A stretch of DNA of 64,000 bases from JALZVT01 sp039029135 (GTDB lineage Bacteria > Pseudomonadota > Gammaproteobacteria > Pseudomonadales > Azotimanducaceae), in NCBI GenBank assembly GCA_039029135.1, contig JBCCGT010000001.1:186001-250000 (forward strand), given 5' to 3'. The translations under genes and the position numbers were made by a program. The notes beneath the pieces are model-generated. The model was not told where the DNA came from and made no database searches. It worked only from the letters and a program-made list of their open reading frames with translations. The stretch's first letter is position 1; each line of letters opens with the position of its first letter. Positions 18,047 to 25,891 of this stretch are shown here, piece after piece.

Positions 18047-19177
18047 ATGAGCCACCGGCGCGCGGCAGCGCTGCATGCGGGGCCCGGACTCGGCGTGTTC
18101 TACGTCACCGGCGGCGGTTCGCAGCTGCTGGCCGACCTGCTCACCGAACCCGGCGCCTCCGCCACCGTGTTGGAGGCCAAAGTACCTTACGCAACCGCCT
18201 CGCTGACGGAACTGCTGGGCGGTGCGCCCGACCGCTCGTGCTCACCCACGACTGCCGCCGCGCTGGCTACCTGCGCCTGGCAGCGCGCCCGCGCACTGAG
18301 CGCGGCGGAACCTGAGCAGCGGGGCGACTTGTTCGGCTTCGGGCTAACCGCCGCGCTCGCGACCAATCGGCCGAAGCGCGGTGCGCATCGCGCGCACCTC
18401 GCCCTGCAGACCGACGCGGCGACCTTCGAGCTGAGCGTCGCCTTCGACAAGTCAGACACGGATCGCGCGCGCGAGGAACACGCGCTGGTCGAGGCCGCGT
18501 TCGCCCTGCTGGGGGAAGCCCTACAAACCGACGTCGGCGGCTCGACCCCGTTTGACGCCGCAATCCGCACCGCCACTGGCCGACCCGAATGGCGCGAGGT
18601 GCTCACCGGCACGCGCGTCGCGACACCCAACGAACTCGCTGAGGACGGGCCTCCGAAAATCCTCTTCTCCGGTGCCTTCAACCCGCTCCACGACGGCCAC
18701 CGGCGCATGGCGACGTTCGCAAGCCAGAGGCTGGCCGCCCCGGTAGCCTTCGAGATCTGCATCGACAACGTCGACAAGCCGCCGCTGGATTACGCAGCGA
18801 TCACTGCTCGCTGGCGCCAGTTCGACGCAGCGCCGCTGTGGCTGACCCGACTGCCCACGTTTATCGAGAAGGCCCGGCAGTTTCCGCACGCGCACTTCCT
18901 CGTTGGCGTCGACACGATCGTGCGCATTGCGGCACCGCGCTACTACGCAAGCGAAGCGGCTATGTTCGCGGCCTTCGACGAGTTTGCGGCGCTCGGGACG
19001 CGATTCCTGGTGTTTGGGCGCGCAGACGAACGCGGCTTTCTGACGCTGACCGACTGCGAGCTACCCGAGCCTCTGGCGCAGCTCTGCGACGGGGTCAGCG
19101 AGGCAGAGTTTCGTCTCGACATCTCCTCAACGGCGCTGCGCGCAGCGACCCAACAAGGCGATTCCGACGACGACTGA
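18047..19177 (+). CDS. fusion of CinA-C-like and NadD-like (nucleotidyltransferase) domains
   Basis: A 376-aa protein from ATG 18047, 43 nt past the hydrolase. Residues about 10-165 resemble the CinA C-terminal (NMN deamidase-type) fold: VTGGGSQLLADLLTEPGASATVLEAKVPY parallels the glycine-rich start and T-x-x-P-G-A/S-S of CinA, and LFGFGLTAALATNRPKRGAHRAHLA parallels its G-V-T-G-x-A loop. Residues about 203-376 are a nucleotidyltransferase domain of NadD type: SGAFNPLHDGH (residues 208-218, the H-x-G-H motif) and ISSTALR (359-365). Together they would catalyse NMN to NaMN and NaMN to NaAD. Catalytic residues of the first domain are not clearly kept, so it may be regulatory. No other NAD gene is nearby. 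Confidence 0.72.
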   Translation: MSHRRAAALHAGPGLGVFYVTGGGSQLLADLLTEPGASATVLEAKVPYATASLTELLGGAPDRSCSPTTAAALATCAWQRARALSAAEPEQRGDLFGFGLTAALATNRPKRGAHRAHLALQTDAATFELSVAFDKSDTDRAREEHALVEAAFALLGEALQTDVGGSTPFDAAIRTATGRPEWREVLTGTRVATPNELAEDGPPKILFSGAFNPLHDGHRRMATFASQRLAAPVAFEICIDNVDKPPLDYAAITARWRQFDAAPLWLTRLPTFIEKARQFPHAHFLVGVDTIVRIAAPRYYASEAAMFAAFDEFAALGTRFLVFGRADERGFLTLTDCELPEPLAQLCDGVSEAEFRLDISSTALRAATQQGDSDDD

Positions 19178-19179
19178 AT

Positions 19180-20061
19180 TCAGCCTAAATCCTCGAGACG
19201 CTTGGGCCAGTTGTCTTTCAACAACCGCGACAGCGAGCGGTCGGCCAGCAGTCGGCCCTCGGTCTGGCACGCGGCGCAATAGTTCGCGTCGTTCTCTGCA
19301 TAGCGAATGCGTTGCACGGAGGCACCGCAGATCCCGCAGGGTTCCTTGTACTTGCCGTGGACATTCATCTGTGGATGAAACGCCGTGACCTTGTCGGGGA
19401 AACTGTCACCGGTCGCCGCGCTCAGGCGCGCCGTCCATTCGCTCACGACGTCGAGACAAACCTGGAACAACCGCGCGCCGTCGTCGGCGCTTAGCTGGCT
19501 GGCGCGCCGAAACGGCGACATACCCGCGCGTACGAGAATCTCATCGGAGTACGCGTTGCCGATCCCCGCGATTACCCGCTGGTCCGTCAACGCGCGCTTC
19601 AGTGTGTGACCGCTGTCGTGGAGTCGCTGCGTGAAGGCCGCCGCGTCGATAGCCGCCAATTCGAGCCCACCGAGATCGAGATCGGCGAGCCCCTGTCGGT
19701 CCACGACGCGCAGCGAGGCACGCTTCTTCTTGCTCGCCTCGGTGAACAGCAGCGAACCATCCCCGAAATCAAAGGCGCCCAGTACGTTGCGGCCGCGAAT
19801 GCTCACGGCCGCGTCCCGCCACCGCAGCCGACCGGCGATCATCAGGTGAATGACGAGGTGGAGCTCGTCGTCGAAGGTGAACACGATCTGTTTGCCGATG
19901 CGCGTGATGTCGCGAATCGGCGTGCCGATAACGGCATCGAGCGGCGGCTGCGCCGTGCGCAGCACGAACAGGCTGGCGAGGCGGACATCTTCGAGAACCT
20001 GTCCCCGGATACGGCGCTCTAGATGCTGCTGGTAGACATTCAGATCCGGCAGTTCAGGCAT
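19180..20061 (-). CDS. Fpg/Nei-family DNA glycosylase
   Basis: A 293-aa base-excision repair glycosylase/AP lyase. After Met removal the N-terminal Pro2 and Glu3 (MPELPDLNVY) are the catalytic pair. The helix-two-turn-helix has GIGNAYSDEILVRAGMSPF, and a C-terminal zinc finger is CGICG ... YCAACQ. The opening PELPDL departs from the PELPEVE of typical MutM, and the central region differs, so this is a divergent Fpg/Nei member rather than certain MutM. Such proteins remove oxidised bases from DNA. It converges on the CinA/NadD fusion with only 2 nt between stops. The 96 nt to the MATE gene upstream contain nothing evident. Confidence 0.88.
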   Translation of the reverse strand: MPELPDLNVYQQHLERRIRGQVLEDVRLASLFVLRTAQPPLDAVIGTPIRDITRIGKQIVFTFDDELHLVIHLMIAGRLRWRDAAVSIRGRNVLGAFDFGDGSLLFTEASKKKRASLRVVDRQGLADLDLGGLELAAIDAAAFTQRLHDSGHTLKRALTDQRVIAGIGNAYSDEILVRAGMSPFRRASQLSADDGARLFQVCLDVVSEWTARLSAATGDSFPDKVTAFHPQMNVHGKYKEPCGICGASVQRIRYAENDANYCAACQTEGRLLADRSLSRLLKDNWPKRLEDLG

Positions 20062-20157
20062 CGCTGATACCGACCCTCCCTTCCGCTAACCCCATCTATC
20101 CCTGATCGCGCAACCCTGGTCGCCTTTCCCTGATCGCTGTCGGCTGAGCGCTGGTGT

Positions 20158-21537
20158 TCAGCCGCGCGCGTCGGCTCCGCTAGCCGGACCCTGCAGGGTC
20201 AGCACCGACTTCCAGCGACCGGACCGGAACCGCCAAAGCAGCAGTGAACCCTTGAGCAGGTAGTCGCCGACGAGGCTCGCATACACCCAGAACACGGGCA
20301 ACTCCAGCCAAGTGGCGAGCGCCGCCAGCCCGCAGCGCATGCCGATCAGTCCCGCGATGGTCGCCAGCAGCGGAAAGCGCGTGTCTCCCGCACCGCGCAG
20401 CGAACCGCCGATCGCAAACTCGACCGCCAGCAGCGGCGTGCTGGCGCCCAAGAGCTGCGTGAACTGTACGGTGTAGCGAATCGTGCGTTCGTCGTCGACG
20501 ATGAAGTAGCGCGCCAGCGGCTCGGCGTTAAGCATGATGAGAAAGCCGAGGCTGCCCATGGACAGCACCGCAAAGCCGAGCGATCGCCAACCGCTCCTTA
20601 CCGCGCCGTCGACATCGTCCGCACCCAGATGCTGACCCACCAGCGTGGACCCGGCGATCGAGAACCCGAAGCCAACCGTCATGCAGACCATCAAGAGGTT
20701 GACGCCGATGTTGTATGCCGCAAAGGCCTCCGTGCCGTAGAAGTTGCCGATCAGCATGAGAAAGACAAAGAACCCCACCTGAAACACGAGCTGCTCGATC
20801 GCGGCGGGATAACCGACGTCCAACAGGGCGCGTACGCGCGCACGCCGCCACCAGCCCTGGGCCACATACTTGAGCTCAAAGCGCTGCGCGATCCACAGCC
20901 ACAGCATGATCACCGTGCCGAACACGAAGGACAGGCCGCCCGCGAAGGCCGCACCCGTAGAGCCGAGCGCCGGAAACCCGAACTTGCCAAACACGAGCAC
21001 GTACAGCAGCGGCAGATTGATGACGTTGACCGCCATGCCGATGTAGAGCGGCGACCAGGCGTCCCCCGCCGCTCGCAGCGCGGCGCCGAGAATGAAGATG
21101 GCGGCAAACGCCAGGTTGAACGCACTCAGCCAGAAGATGTAGTCGGCGGCGAGCGCCTGGCTGACGGGGTCGAGCCCAAAGATACCGGCGATGGGTCCGG
21201 CAAACGTCATGCCCACGAACATCGCTACTGCCGAGAACGCACCGCCCAACAGCAGGCTCGCCAGCGCGACGCGACTGGCCTCGACCCGGTCCCCGGCACC
21301 CCACGCCCGTGCGACGAGCGCCGTGGTCCCGACGCTGACGGCCATCAGCACCGCCTGCAGCGCGAAGAAGACGCGCTGACCGGCGCCGGTGGCCGCGAGC
21401 GCCTCGGTGCCGATCTCGCCGACGAACTTGGTCTGCACGATGCCAACGACGGTGAACAGCAGGTTGCCGAGGATCGATGGAAACGCGAGCTCCCAGATCC
21501 CCGGGCGTTCGCCGGCTGCGCTGTTGGCCTGGGTCAT
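20158..21537 (-). CDS. MATE-family multidrug/toxin efflux protein
   Basis: A 459-aa inner-membrane transporter with about twelve hydrophobic segments in two six-helix halves. The first half opens with ELAFPSILGNLLFTVVGIVQTKFVGEIGTEALAATGAGQRVFF, the second with YPAAIEQLVFQVGFFVFLMLIGNFYGTEAFAAYNIGVNLLMV. Both match the MATE pattern of proline-containing helix 1 followed by V-x-x-x-G. Expected function is Na+- or H+-coupled export of cationic compounds; substrates unknown. It is transcribed away from the LLM gene at 21713; the 175 nt between them must contain both promoters. Confidence 0.9.
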   Translation of the reverse strand: MTQANSAAGERPGIWELAFPSILGNLLFTVVGIVQTKFVGEIGTEALAATGAGQRVFFALQAVLMAVSVGTTALVARAWGAGDRVEASRVALASLLLGGAFSAVAMFVGMTFAGPIAGIFGLDPVSQALAADYIFWLSAFNLAFAAIFILGAALRAAGDAWSPLYIGMAVNVINLPLLYVLVFGKFGFPALGSTGAAFAGGLSFVFGTVIMLWLWIAQRFELKYVAQGWWRRARVRALLDVGYPAAIEQLVFQVGFFVFLMLIGNFYGTEAFAAYNIGVNLLMVCMTVGFGFSIAGSTLVGQHLGADDVDGAVRSGWRSLGFAVLSMGSLGFLIMLNAEPLARYFIVDDERTIRYTVQFTQLLGASTPLLAVEFAIGGSLRGAGDTRFPLLATIAGLIGMRCGLAALATWLELPVFWVYASLVGDYLLKGSLLLWRFRSGRWKSVLTLQGPASGADARG

Positions 21538-21712
21538 GATGGGTCCCGTGTACTGCTGGCTGGGTGAAGGGCGACGCGGCGTGAGGGCGCCCGGGGTTGC
21601 GATACAATGCAGCCCGCCAGTGTACCGCGCCCGTCAAGAGCGCATTCGGATCGCGGCACACGAAGGCAAAAAAACAAGACAAACCAACACGATCAGACAG
21701 GGAGAGAGCAAC

Positions 21713-22585
21713 ATGGATATCGGCAAGTACGGCGTTTGGTACTTCACCGACGGCATGGCGGCACCCGACGCCGCCGCCATGGCACAGCGCATCGAGTCGC
21801 TGGGATATGGCGCCCTTTGGATACCCGAGACGGTCGGCCGCCACCCGTTTGCGCTCGCCTCCTGGCTGCTCGCAAACACCAAGACGCTGAACATCGCAAC
21901 CGGCATCGCATCAATCTATCACCGCGAACCGGGCGTCACCCTCGCCGCTCAACACACGCTCGCGGAGCAGTCGGACGATCGCTTTCTGCTCGGGCTGGGC
22001 GTCTCTCACGCGCCCATGGTCGAAGGCGTCCGCGGGCTCGAGTACAAGAAGCCGCTCAGCGCCATGCGCGGCTATCTGGAGAAGATGGACGCCTCTCCCT
22101 ATACGGGCCCGAGACACGCGCAGCCGCCGAAGCGCGTCATCGCGGCGCTGGGGCCAAAGATGTTGGAACTCGCGCGCGACCAGTGCACCGGCGCCCACCC
22201 CTACTTTTCGTCGCCTGTGCACACGAAGATGGCGCGCGAGATCCTCGGCCCCGACGCCTGGCTGTGCGTGGAACAGAAGGTCATCTTGGAGACCGATCGC
22301 GCGCAGGTGCTGGCTGCCGCGCGCGGCACCGCACAGATCTACATCGGGCTGCCGAACTACCGCAACAACTGGCTGCGCATGGGCTTGACCGAGGAGGACC
22401 TGGCGGACGGCGGCTCCGAGCGCTTCGTCGACGAAACCTTCGCCTGGGGCGACGAGGCCAGCATTCGTGCGCGCATTCAGGAGCATATCGACGCGGGTGC
22501 GAGCCACGTCTGCGTTCAGCCCGTCCACCCAAGCGGCGAATTCGGCCGCCTCGATTGGGACGCGCTGGAGGCGCTCAAGCCGTGA
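21713..22585 (+). CDS. luciferase-like (LLM class) flavin/F420-dependent oxidoreductase
   Basis: A 290-aa TIM-barrel protein. ATG 21713 has GGGAGAGAG 8-16 nt upstream. The opening MDIGKYGVWYFTDGMAAPDAAAMAQRIESLGYGALWIPE and LNIATGIASIYHREPGVTLAAQHTLAEQSDDRFLLGLGVSH are typical of LLM subfamilies annotated as F420-dependent (TIGR03620-like). Whether this organism makes F420 or the enzyme uses FMN cannot be decided from this window. It overlaps a short-chain dehydrogenase by 4 nt, and a flavin-reductase-like gene lies across 700 nt on the other strand. Likely oxidation or hydride transfer on an unknown metabolite. Confidence 0.85.
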   Translation: MDIGKYGVWYFTDGMAAPDAAAMAQRIESLGYGALWIPETVGRHPFALASWLLANTKTLNIATGIASIYHREPGVTLAAQHTLAEQSDDRFLLGLGVSHAPMVEGVRGLEYKKPLSAMRGYLEKMDASPYTGPRHAQPPKRVIAALGPKMLELARDQCTGAHPYFSSPVHTKMAREILGPDAWLCVEQKVILETDRAQVLAAARGTAQIYIGLPNYRNNWLRMGLTEEDLADGGSERFVDETFAWGDEASIRARIQEHIDAGASHVCVQPVHPSGEFGRLDWDALEALKP

Positions 22586-23253
22586 GCGGTTTCACGGGCA
22601 AGACCGTACTGGTCACCGGCGCGGCGGGCACACTCGGCACCGCGGTTGCGCAGGCCTTCGCTGACGCCGGCGCTGCGGTGGGCAGATTGGACATCGTCGA
22701 CCAGCCGGGCATCACGCGCTGCGATCTATTCGATGCCGACAGCTGCGCGGCGGCCGTGGCCGAGGTGGTCGCGGCGCACGGCCCGATCGACGTGCTGGCA
22801 AACGTCGCCGGCGGCTTTGCGATGGGAGATGCGGTACACGAGACGCCGGCCCGAACCTGGGAGCTGATGCTCGATCTGAACGCCGGCTCGATCGTCAACA
22901 TGGCGCGGGCCGTGGTCCCCGCCATGATCACGAGCGGCGGTGGCAGCATCGTCAACGTGGCCGCTCGCGCCGGCCTTGCCGGGGCCGCCACCATGGGCGC
23001 CTATGTGGCGTCGAAGAGTGCGGTGATTCGCCTGACGGAGACGATGGCGGAGGAGCTCAAGGCATCCGGCATCAACGTCAACTGCGTGATGCCGAGCCTG
23101 ATCGACACCCCGCCGAACCGCGAGGCGATGCCGGACGCCGACTTTTCCAACTGGGTCGCGCCGGAGAGCATCGCCGGCGTCATGCTGTTTCTGGCCTCGC
23201 CGGCCGCGCGCGACGTGCACGGCGCGGCGGTCCCGGTCGTCGGCCTGTCGTAG
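22582..23253 (+). CDS. short-chain dehydrogenase/reductase
   Basis: A 223-aa Rossmann-fold SDR from GTG 22582, overlapping the LLM stop by 4 nt. The cofactor loop is TGAAGTLG (TGxxxGxG-like), then NVAGG, and the catalytic pair is YVASK (Y-x-x-x-K). The upstream serine region reads GSIVNVAARAGLAGAATMGAY, where the usual catalytic Ser appears to be Ala, which is unusual for an active SDR. C-terminal PSLIDTPPNREAMPDADFSNWVAPESIAGVMLFLASPAARDVHGAAVPVVGL is standard. NAD or NADP preference is unclear. Probably acts with the LLM enzyme. Confidence 0.87.
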   Translation: MSGFTGKTVLVTGAAGTLGTAVAQAFADAGAAVGRLDIVDQPGITRCDLFDADSCAAAVAEVVAAHGPIDVLANVAGGFAMGDAVHETPARTWELMLDLNAGSIVNMARAVVPAMITSGGGSIVNVAARAGLAGAATMGAYVASKSAVIRLTETMAEELKASGINVNCVMPSLIDTPPNREAMPDADFSNWVAPESIAGVMLFLASPAARDVHGAAVPVVGLS

Positions 23254-23282
23254 CGCGACGCTGCCGCGCGAGATCGCGGTCG

Positions 23283-23780
23283 TCAGCCGGCGGCGCTGAA
23301 CTCGCCGTAGCCGCCACGGAAAAACAGCAGCGGCCCGGCGTCGCTGACCTGCTCGATGGCCTGCACCCGGCCGATGGCAACGTAGTGATCGCCCGCCTCG
23401 ATCTCCTGCTCGAGCGTGCACTCGATGTAGGCGAGCGTGCCGCCGAGGACGGGTGCGCCGGTTTGTCCCGGTCGCCAGTCAACGCCGGCGAACTTGTCTT
23501 CGCCGGCGCCGCCGCCCGGACGCGCGAACGCCGCGCAGACGTCGCCCTGCTCGGCGGCGAGCACGTTGATGCAGAACGCGCCTGCCTCGCGGAGCTTCGG
23601 CCAGCTCGTGCTGGTCTTGCCTGGACAGAGCGCGACCAGCGGCGGATCGAGCGACAGCGAGACGAACGACTGCGCCGCGAAACCCGCGGGCACGCCCTCC
23701 GGGGCACCAGTCGCAATGACAACCCCAGTACAGAACTGGCCCATGACGCCCCGCAGGGCCTGCTGATCGAAGGTATTCAT
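23283..23780 (-). CDS. flavin reductase-like FMN-binding protein
   Basis: A 165-aa split-barrel protein. ATG 23780 is chosen because MNTFDQQALRGVMGQFCTGVVIAT is the normal family N-terminus. The flavin-binding patterns GFAAQSFVSLSLDPPLVALCPG and GAFCINVLAAEQ are intact, as are LGGTLAYIECTLEQEIEAGDHYVAIGRV and the terminal FFRGGYG. These proteins reduce FMN or FAD with NAD(P)H for two-component monooxygenases. The LLM genes in this window are possible partners. It converges on the SDR gene with 29 nt between. Confidence 0.88.
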   Translation of the reverse strand: MNTFDQQALRGVMGQFCTGVVIATGAPEGVPAGFAAQSFVSLSLDPPLVALCPGKTSTSWPKLREAGAFCINVLAAEQGDVCAAFARPGGGAGEDKFAGVDWRPGQTGAPVLGGTLAYIECTLEQEIEAGDHYVAIGRVQAIEQVSDAGPLLFFRGGYGEFSAAG

Positions 23781-23986
23781 CGCGACAGTATAGCCAGCGC
23801 CACCCCGTCGCGTGGCCACAGGCCTCGTCCTCGCCGGTGATTTATGATGTCCTGCGAAGAAACACCGCGCCCTGCGACTGGGTCCCCGCCGAGCGCGACT
23901 CGCCGACGGTCGCGGACGACCAGCACGCGCGACACAGACAGACGATAGCGGCCAACGACCCGCACCCAAAAAAAGAGGTAAACAAC

Positions 23987-25177
23987 GTGACCAGCCTGGA
24001 TGCCTTCCGCAAAGACACCCGCAAGTGGCTCGACAAGCACTGCCCGAAGAGCATGCGCACGCCCATGCCCGAAGACGAGACGGTGTGGGGCGGACGCGGC
24101 GAAACGTACAAGAATCCGGAAGCGAAGACGTGGCTCGACAACATGGCGAGTCGCGGCTGGACCACGCCCCGCTGGCCCTCGGCGTACGGCGGCGGGGGCC
24201 TCGACGGGCCCCAGGCCCGGGTGCTGAGCGAGGAACTCAAGCGCATCAACGCGCGGCCCGCGCTCTCCAGCTTCGGCATCTGGATGCTAGGGCCCGCGCT
24301 GCTCGAGTTCGCATCCGAGGAACAAAAGCAGACCTTCCTGCCGCCCATCGTGCGCGGCGAGATCCGCTGGTGTCAGGGCTATTCCGAACCCGGGCACGGC
24401 TCCGACCTCGCGGCCCTGCAGACGAAAGCCGTGGACGAGGGCGATCATTACCTCGTCAACGGCGCGAAGATCTGGACGTCCTACGCCGACCACGCCGACT
24501 GGATTTTCTGCCTGGTGCGCACCGATCCCGAAGTGCCGAAGCACGAGGGCATCAGCTTCCTGCTGTTCGATATGGCATCCGAGGGCGTGTCGACCTCGCC
24601 GATACAGCTTATCAGCGGCGCATCGCCGTTCTGCCAGACCTTCTTCGACAACGTGCGGGTGCCCAAGGGCCAGCTCGTCGGCGAACTCAACAAGGGCTGG
24701 ACGATTGCCAAGCGCCTGCTGCAACACGAACGGCAGATGATTTCCGGCATCGGCGGCACCTCTATCGGCGGCGCGAGCAAGCCGCTCGCGGCGCGCGCCA
24801 AGGACTTCGCCGGCGTCGACGGTGGCCGCATTGCCGACGACGCGCTGCGGGCAGCCGTGACCCATCACCAACTGAACGATCGCGCCTTCGCGCTCACCCT
24901 GGCGCGCGGCGCGCAGGAGGCGGCCAGCGGTAACGCCAATCCGCATCTGGCGTCCATGTTCAAGTACTACGGCAGCGAGCAAAACAAGCGCAAGTTCGAG
25001 CTGCTGCTGGACACCATGGGCAGCCAGTCGCTGGGCTGGGCGGGCGATGCGTTCGCGGCGGACGAGCTCGGCGTGACGCGGAGCTGGCTGCGTTCGAAGG
25101 CCAACTCGATCGAAGGCGGCACGAGCGAGGTGCAGCTCAACGTGATTGCAAAGCGCGTACTGGGACTGCCGGACTAG
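23987..25177 (+). CDS. acyl-CoA dehydrogenase
   Basis: A 396-aa acyl-CoA dehydrogenase starting at GTG 23987, with AAAGAGG 7-13 nt upstream. The substrate loop is WCQGYSEPGHGSDLAALQTKA, followed by GAKIWTSYADHADWIFCLVRTD and NVRVPKGQLVGELNKGWTIAKRLLQHERQ. The C-terminal flavin/catalytic segment reads RSWLRSKANSIEGGTSEVQLNVIAKRVLGLP, the E-G-G-T form of the FadE17/FadE28-like group active on steroid side chains or branched acids in actinobacteria. A substrate of that kind is possible but inferred. A small inverted repeat CGGGCG/CGCCCG follows the stop (25184-25198) without a clear T tract. Confidence 0.9.
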   Translation: MTSLDAFRKDTRKWLDKHCPKSMRTPMPEDETVWGGRGETYKNPEAKTWLDNMASRGWTTPRWPSAYGGGGLDGPQARVLSEELKRINARPALSSFGIWMLGPALLEFASEEQKQTFLPPIVRGEIRWCQGYSEPGHGSDLAALQTKAVDEGDHYLVNGAKIWTSYADHADWIFCLVRTDPEVPKHEGISFLLFDMASEGVSTSPIQLISGASPFCQTFFDNVRVPKGQLVGELNKGWTIAKRLLQHERQMISGIGGTSIGGASKPLAARAKDFAGVDGGRIADDALRAAVTHHQLNDRAFALTLARGAQEAASGNANPHLASMFKYYGSEQNKRKFELLLDTMGSQSLGWAGDAFAADELGVTRSWLRSKANSIEGGTSEVQLNVIAKRVLGLPD

Positions 25178-25265
25178 GCGCGCCGGGCGATTCGCCCGTT
25201 GGGTTTGGCCGCCCAACTGGTAGCATGGAAGCCAATCGAGAACGGGCCGACCACGGAGTCAGGAC

Positions 25266-25859
25266 ATGGAATTTCTTATTCTTCTCGCGATCATCGCCGC
25301 CCTCGCGTTCTGGGTGGTCGCGATATTCAACAAATTGGTGACGCTGAAACAGCGGGTTGCGAACGCCTTCGCGCAGATCGAGGTGCAGCTCAAGCGCCGC
25401 TACGACCTGATCCCGAATCTGGTCGAGACGGCCAAGGGATATCTCGACCACGAGCGGGAAACGCTGGAGGCTGTCACCAACGCCCGCGCCGCGGCGATGA
25501 ACGGACTGGCGGCGGCGTCCGCCGATCCAGGCAATCCCGCCGCGCTGGCCGAACTCGCGCAGGCCGAGGGCATGCTGGGTGCGGCCCTGGGACGGCTGAA
25601 CGTCGCGGTCGAGGCGTATCCGGATCTCAAGGCCAGCGAGAACATGATGCAGCTCTCTGAGGAGCTGACCACTACAGAAAACAAGATCGCCTTCTCGCGG
25701 CAGTCGTACAACGATCAGGTGATGGCCTACAACACCTATAAGCAGACCTTTCCGCCCAACGTGTTCGCCGACATGTTCGGCCACACGGCGGACGCCACGC
25801 TGCTGGAATTCGAAGACTCGGCCGAGATCCAGGCCGCCCCGAACGTGTCCTTCAGCTAG
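25266..25859 (+). CDS. lemA: LemA family protein
   Basis: A 197-aa membrane-anchored protein. One N-terminal transmembrane segment (residues 2-22, FLILLAIIAALAFWVVAIF) is followed by the LemA core of long helices: LKQRVANAFAQIEVQLKRRYDLIPNLVETAKGYLDHE and ENKIAFSRQSYNDQVMAYNTYKQTFPPNVFADMFG. The bulk lies outside the membrane. LemA proteins commonly sit beside M48 peptidases, as here (next gene 32 nt on), and as I recall they are implicated in membrane protein quality control and signalling. The exact role is unknown. Confidence 0.93.
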   Translation: MEFLILLAIIAALAFWVVAIFNKLVTLKQRVANAFAQIEVQLKRRYDLIPNLVETAKGYLDHERETLEAVTNARAAAMNGLAAASADPGNPAALAELAQAEGMLGAALGRLNVAVEAYPDLKASENMMQLSEELTTTENKIAFSRQSYNDQVMAYNTYKQTFPPNVFADMFGHTADATLLEFEDSAEIQAAPNVSFS

Positions 25860-25891
25860 CGCCCGTACTTCCGACTCCGCGCGCGAGCGCC

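Noticed and set aside
25184..25198. Hairpin CGGGCG/CGCCCG after the acyl-CoA dehydrogenase
   Set aside because: The stem is short and the following TTGGGTTTGG is not a convincing T tract; too weak to list as a terminator.
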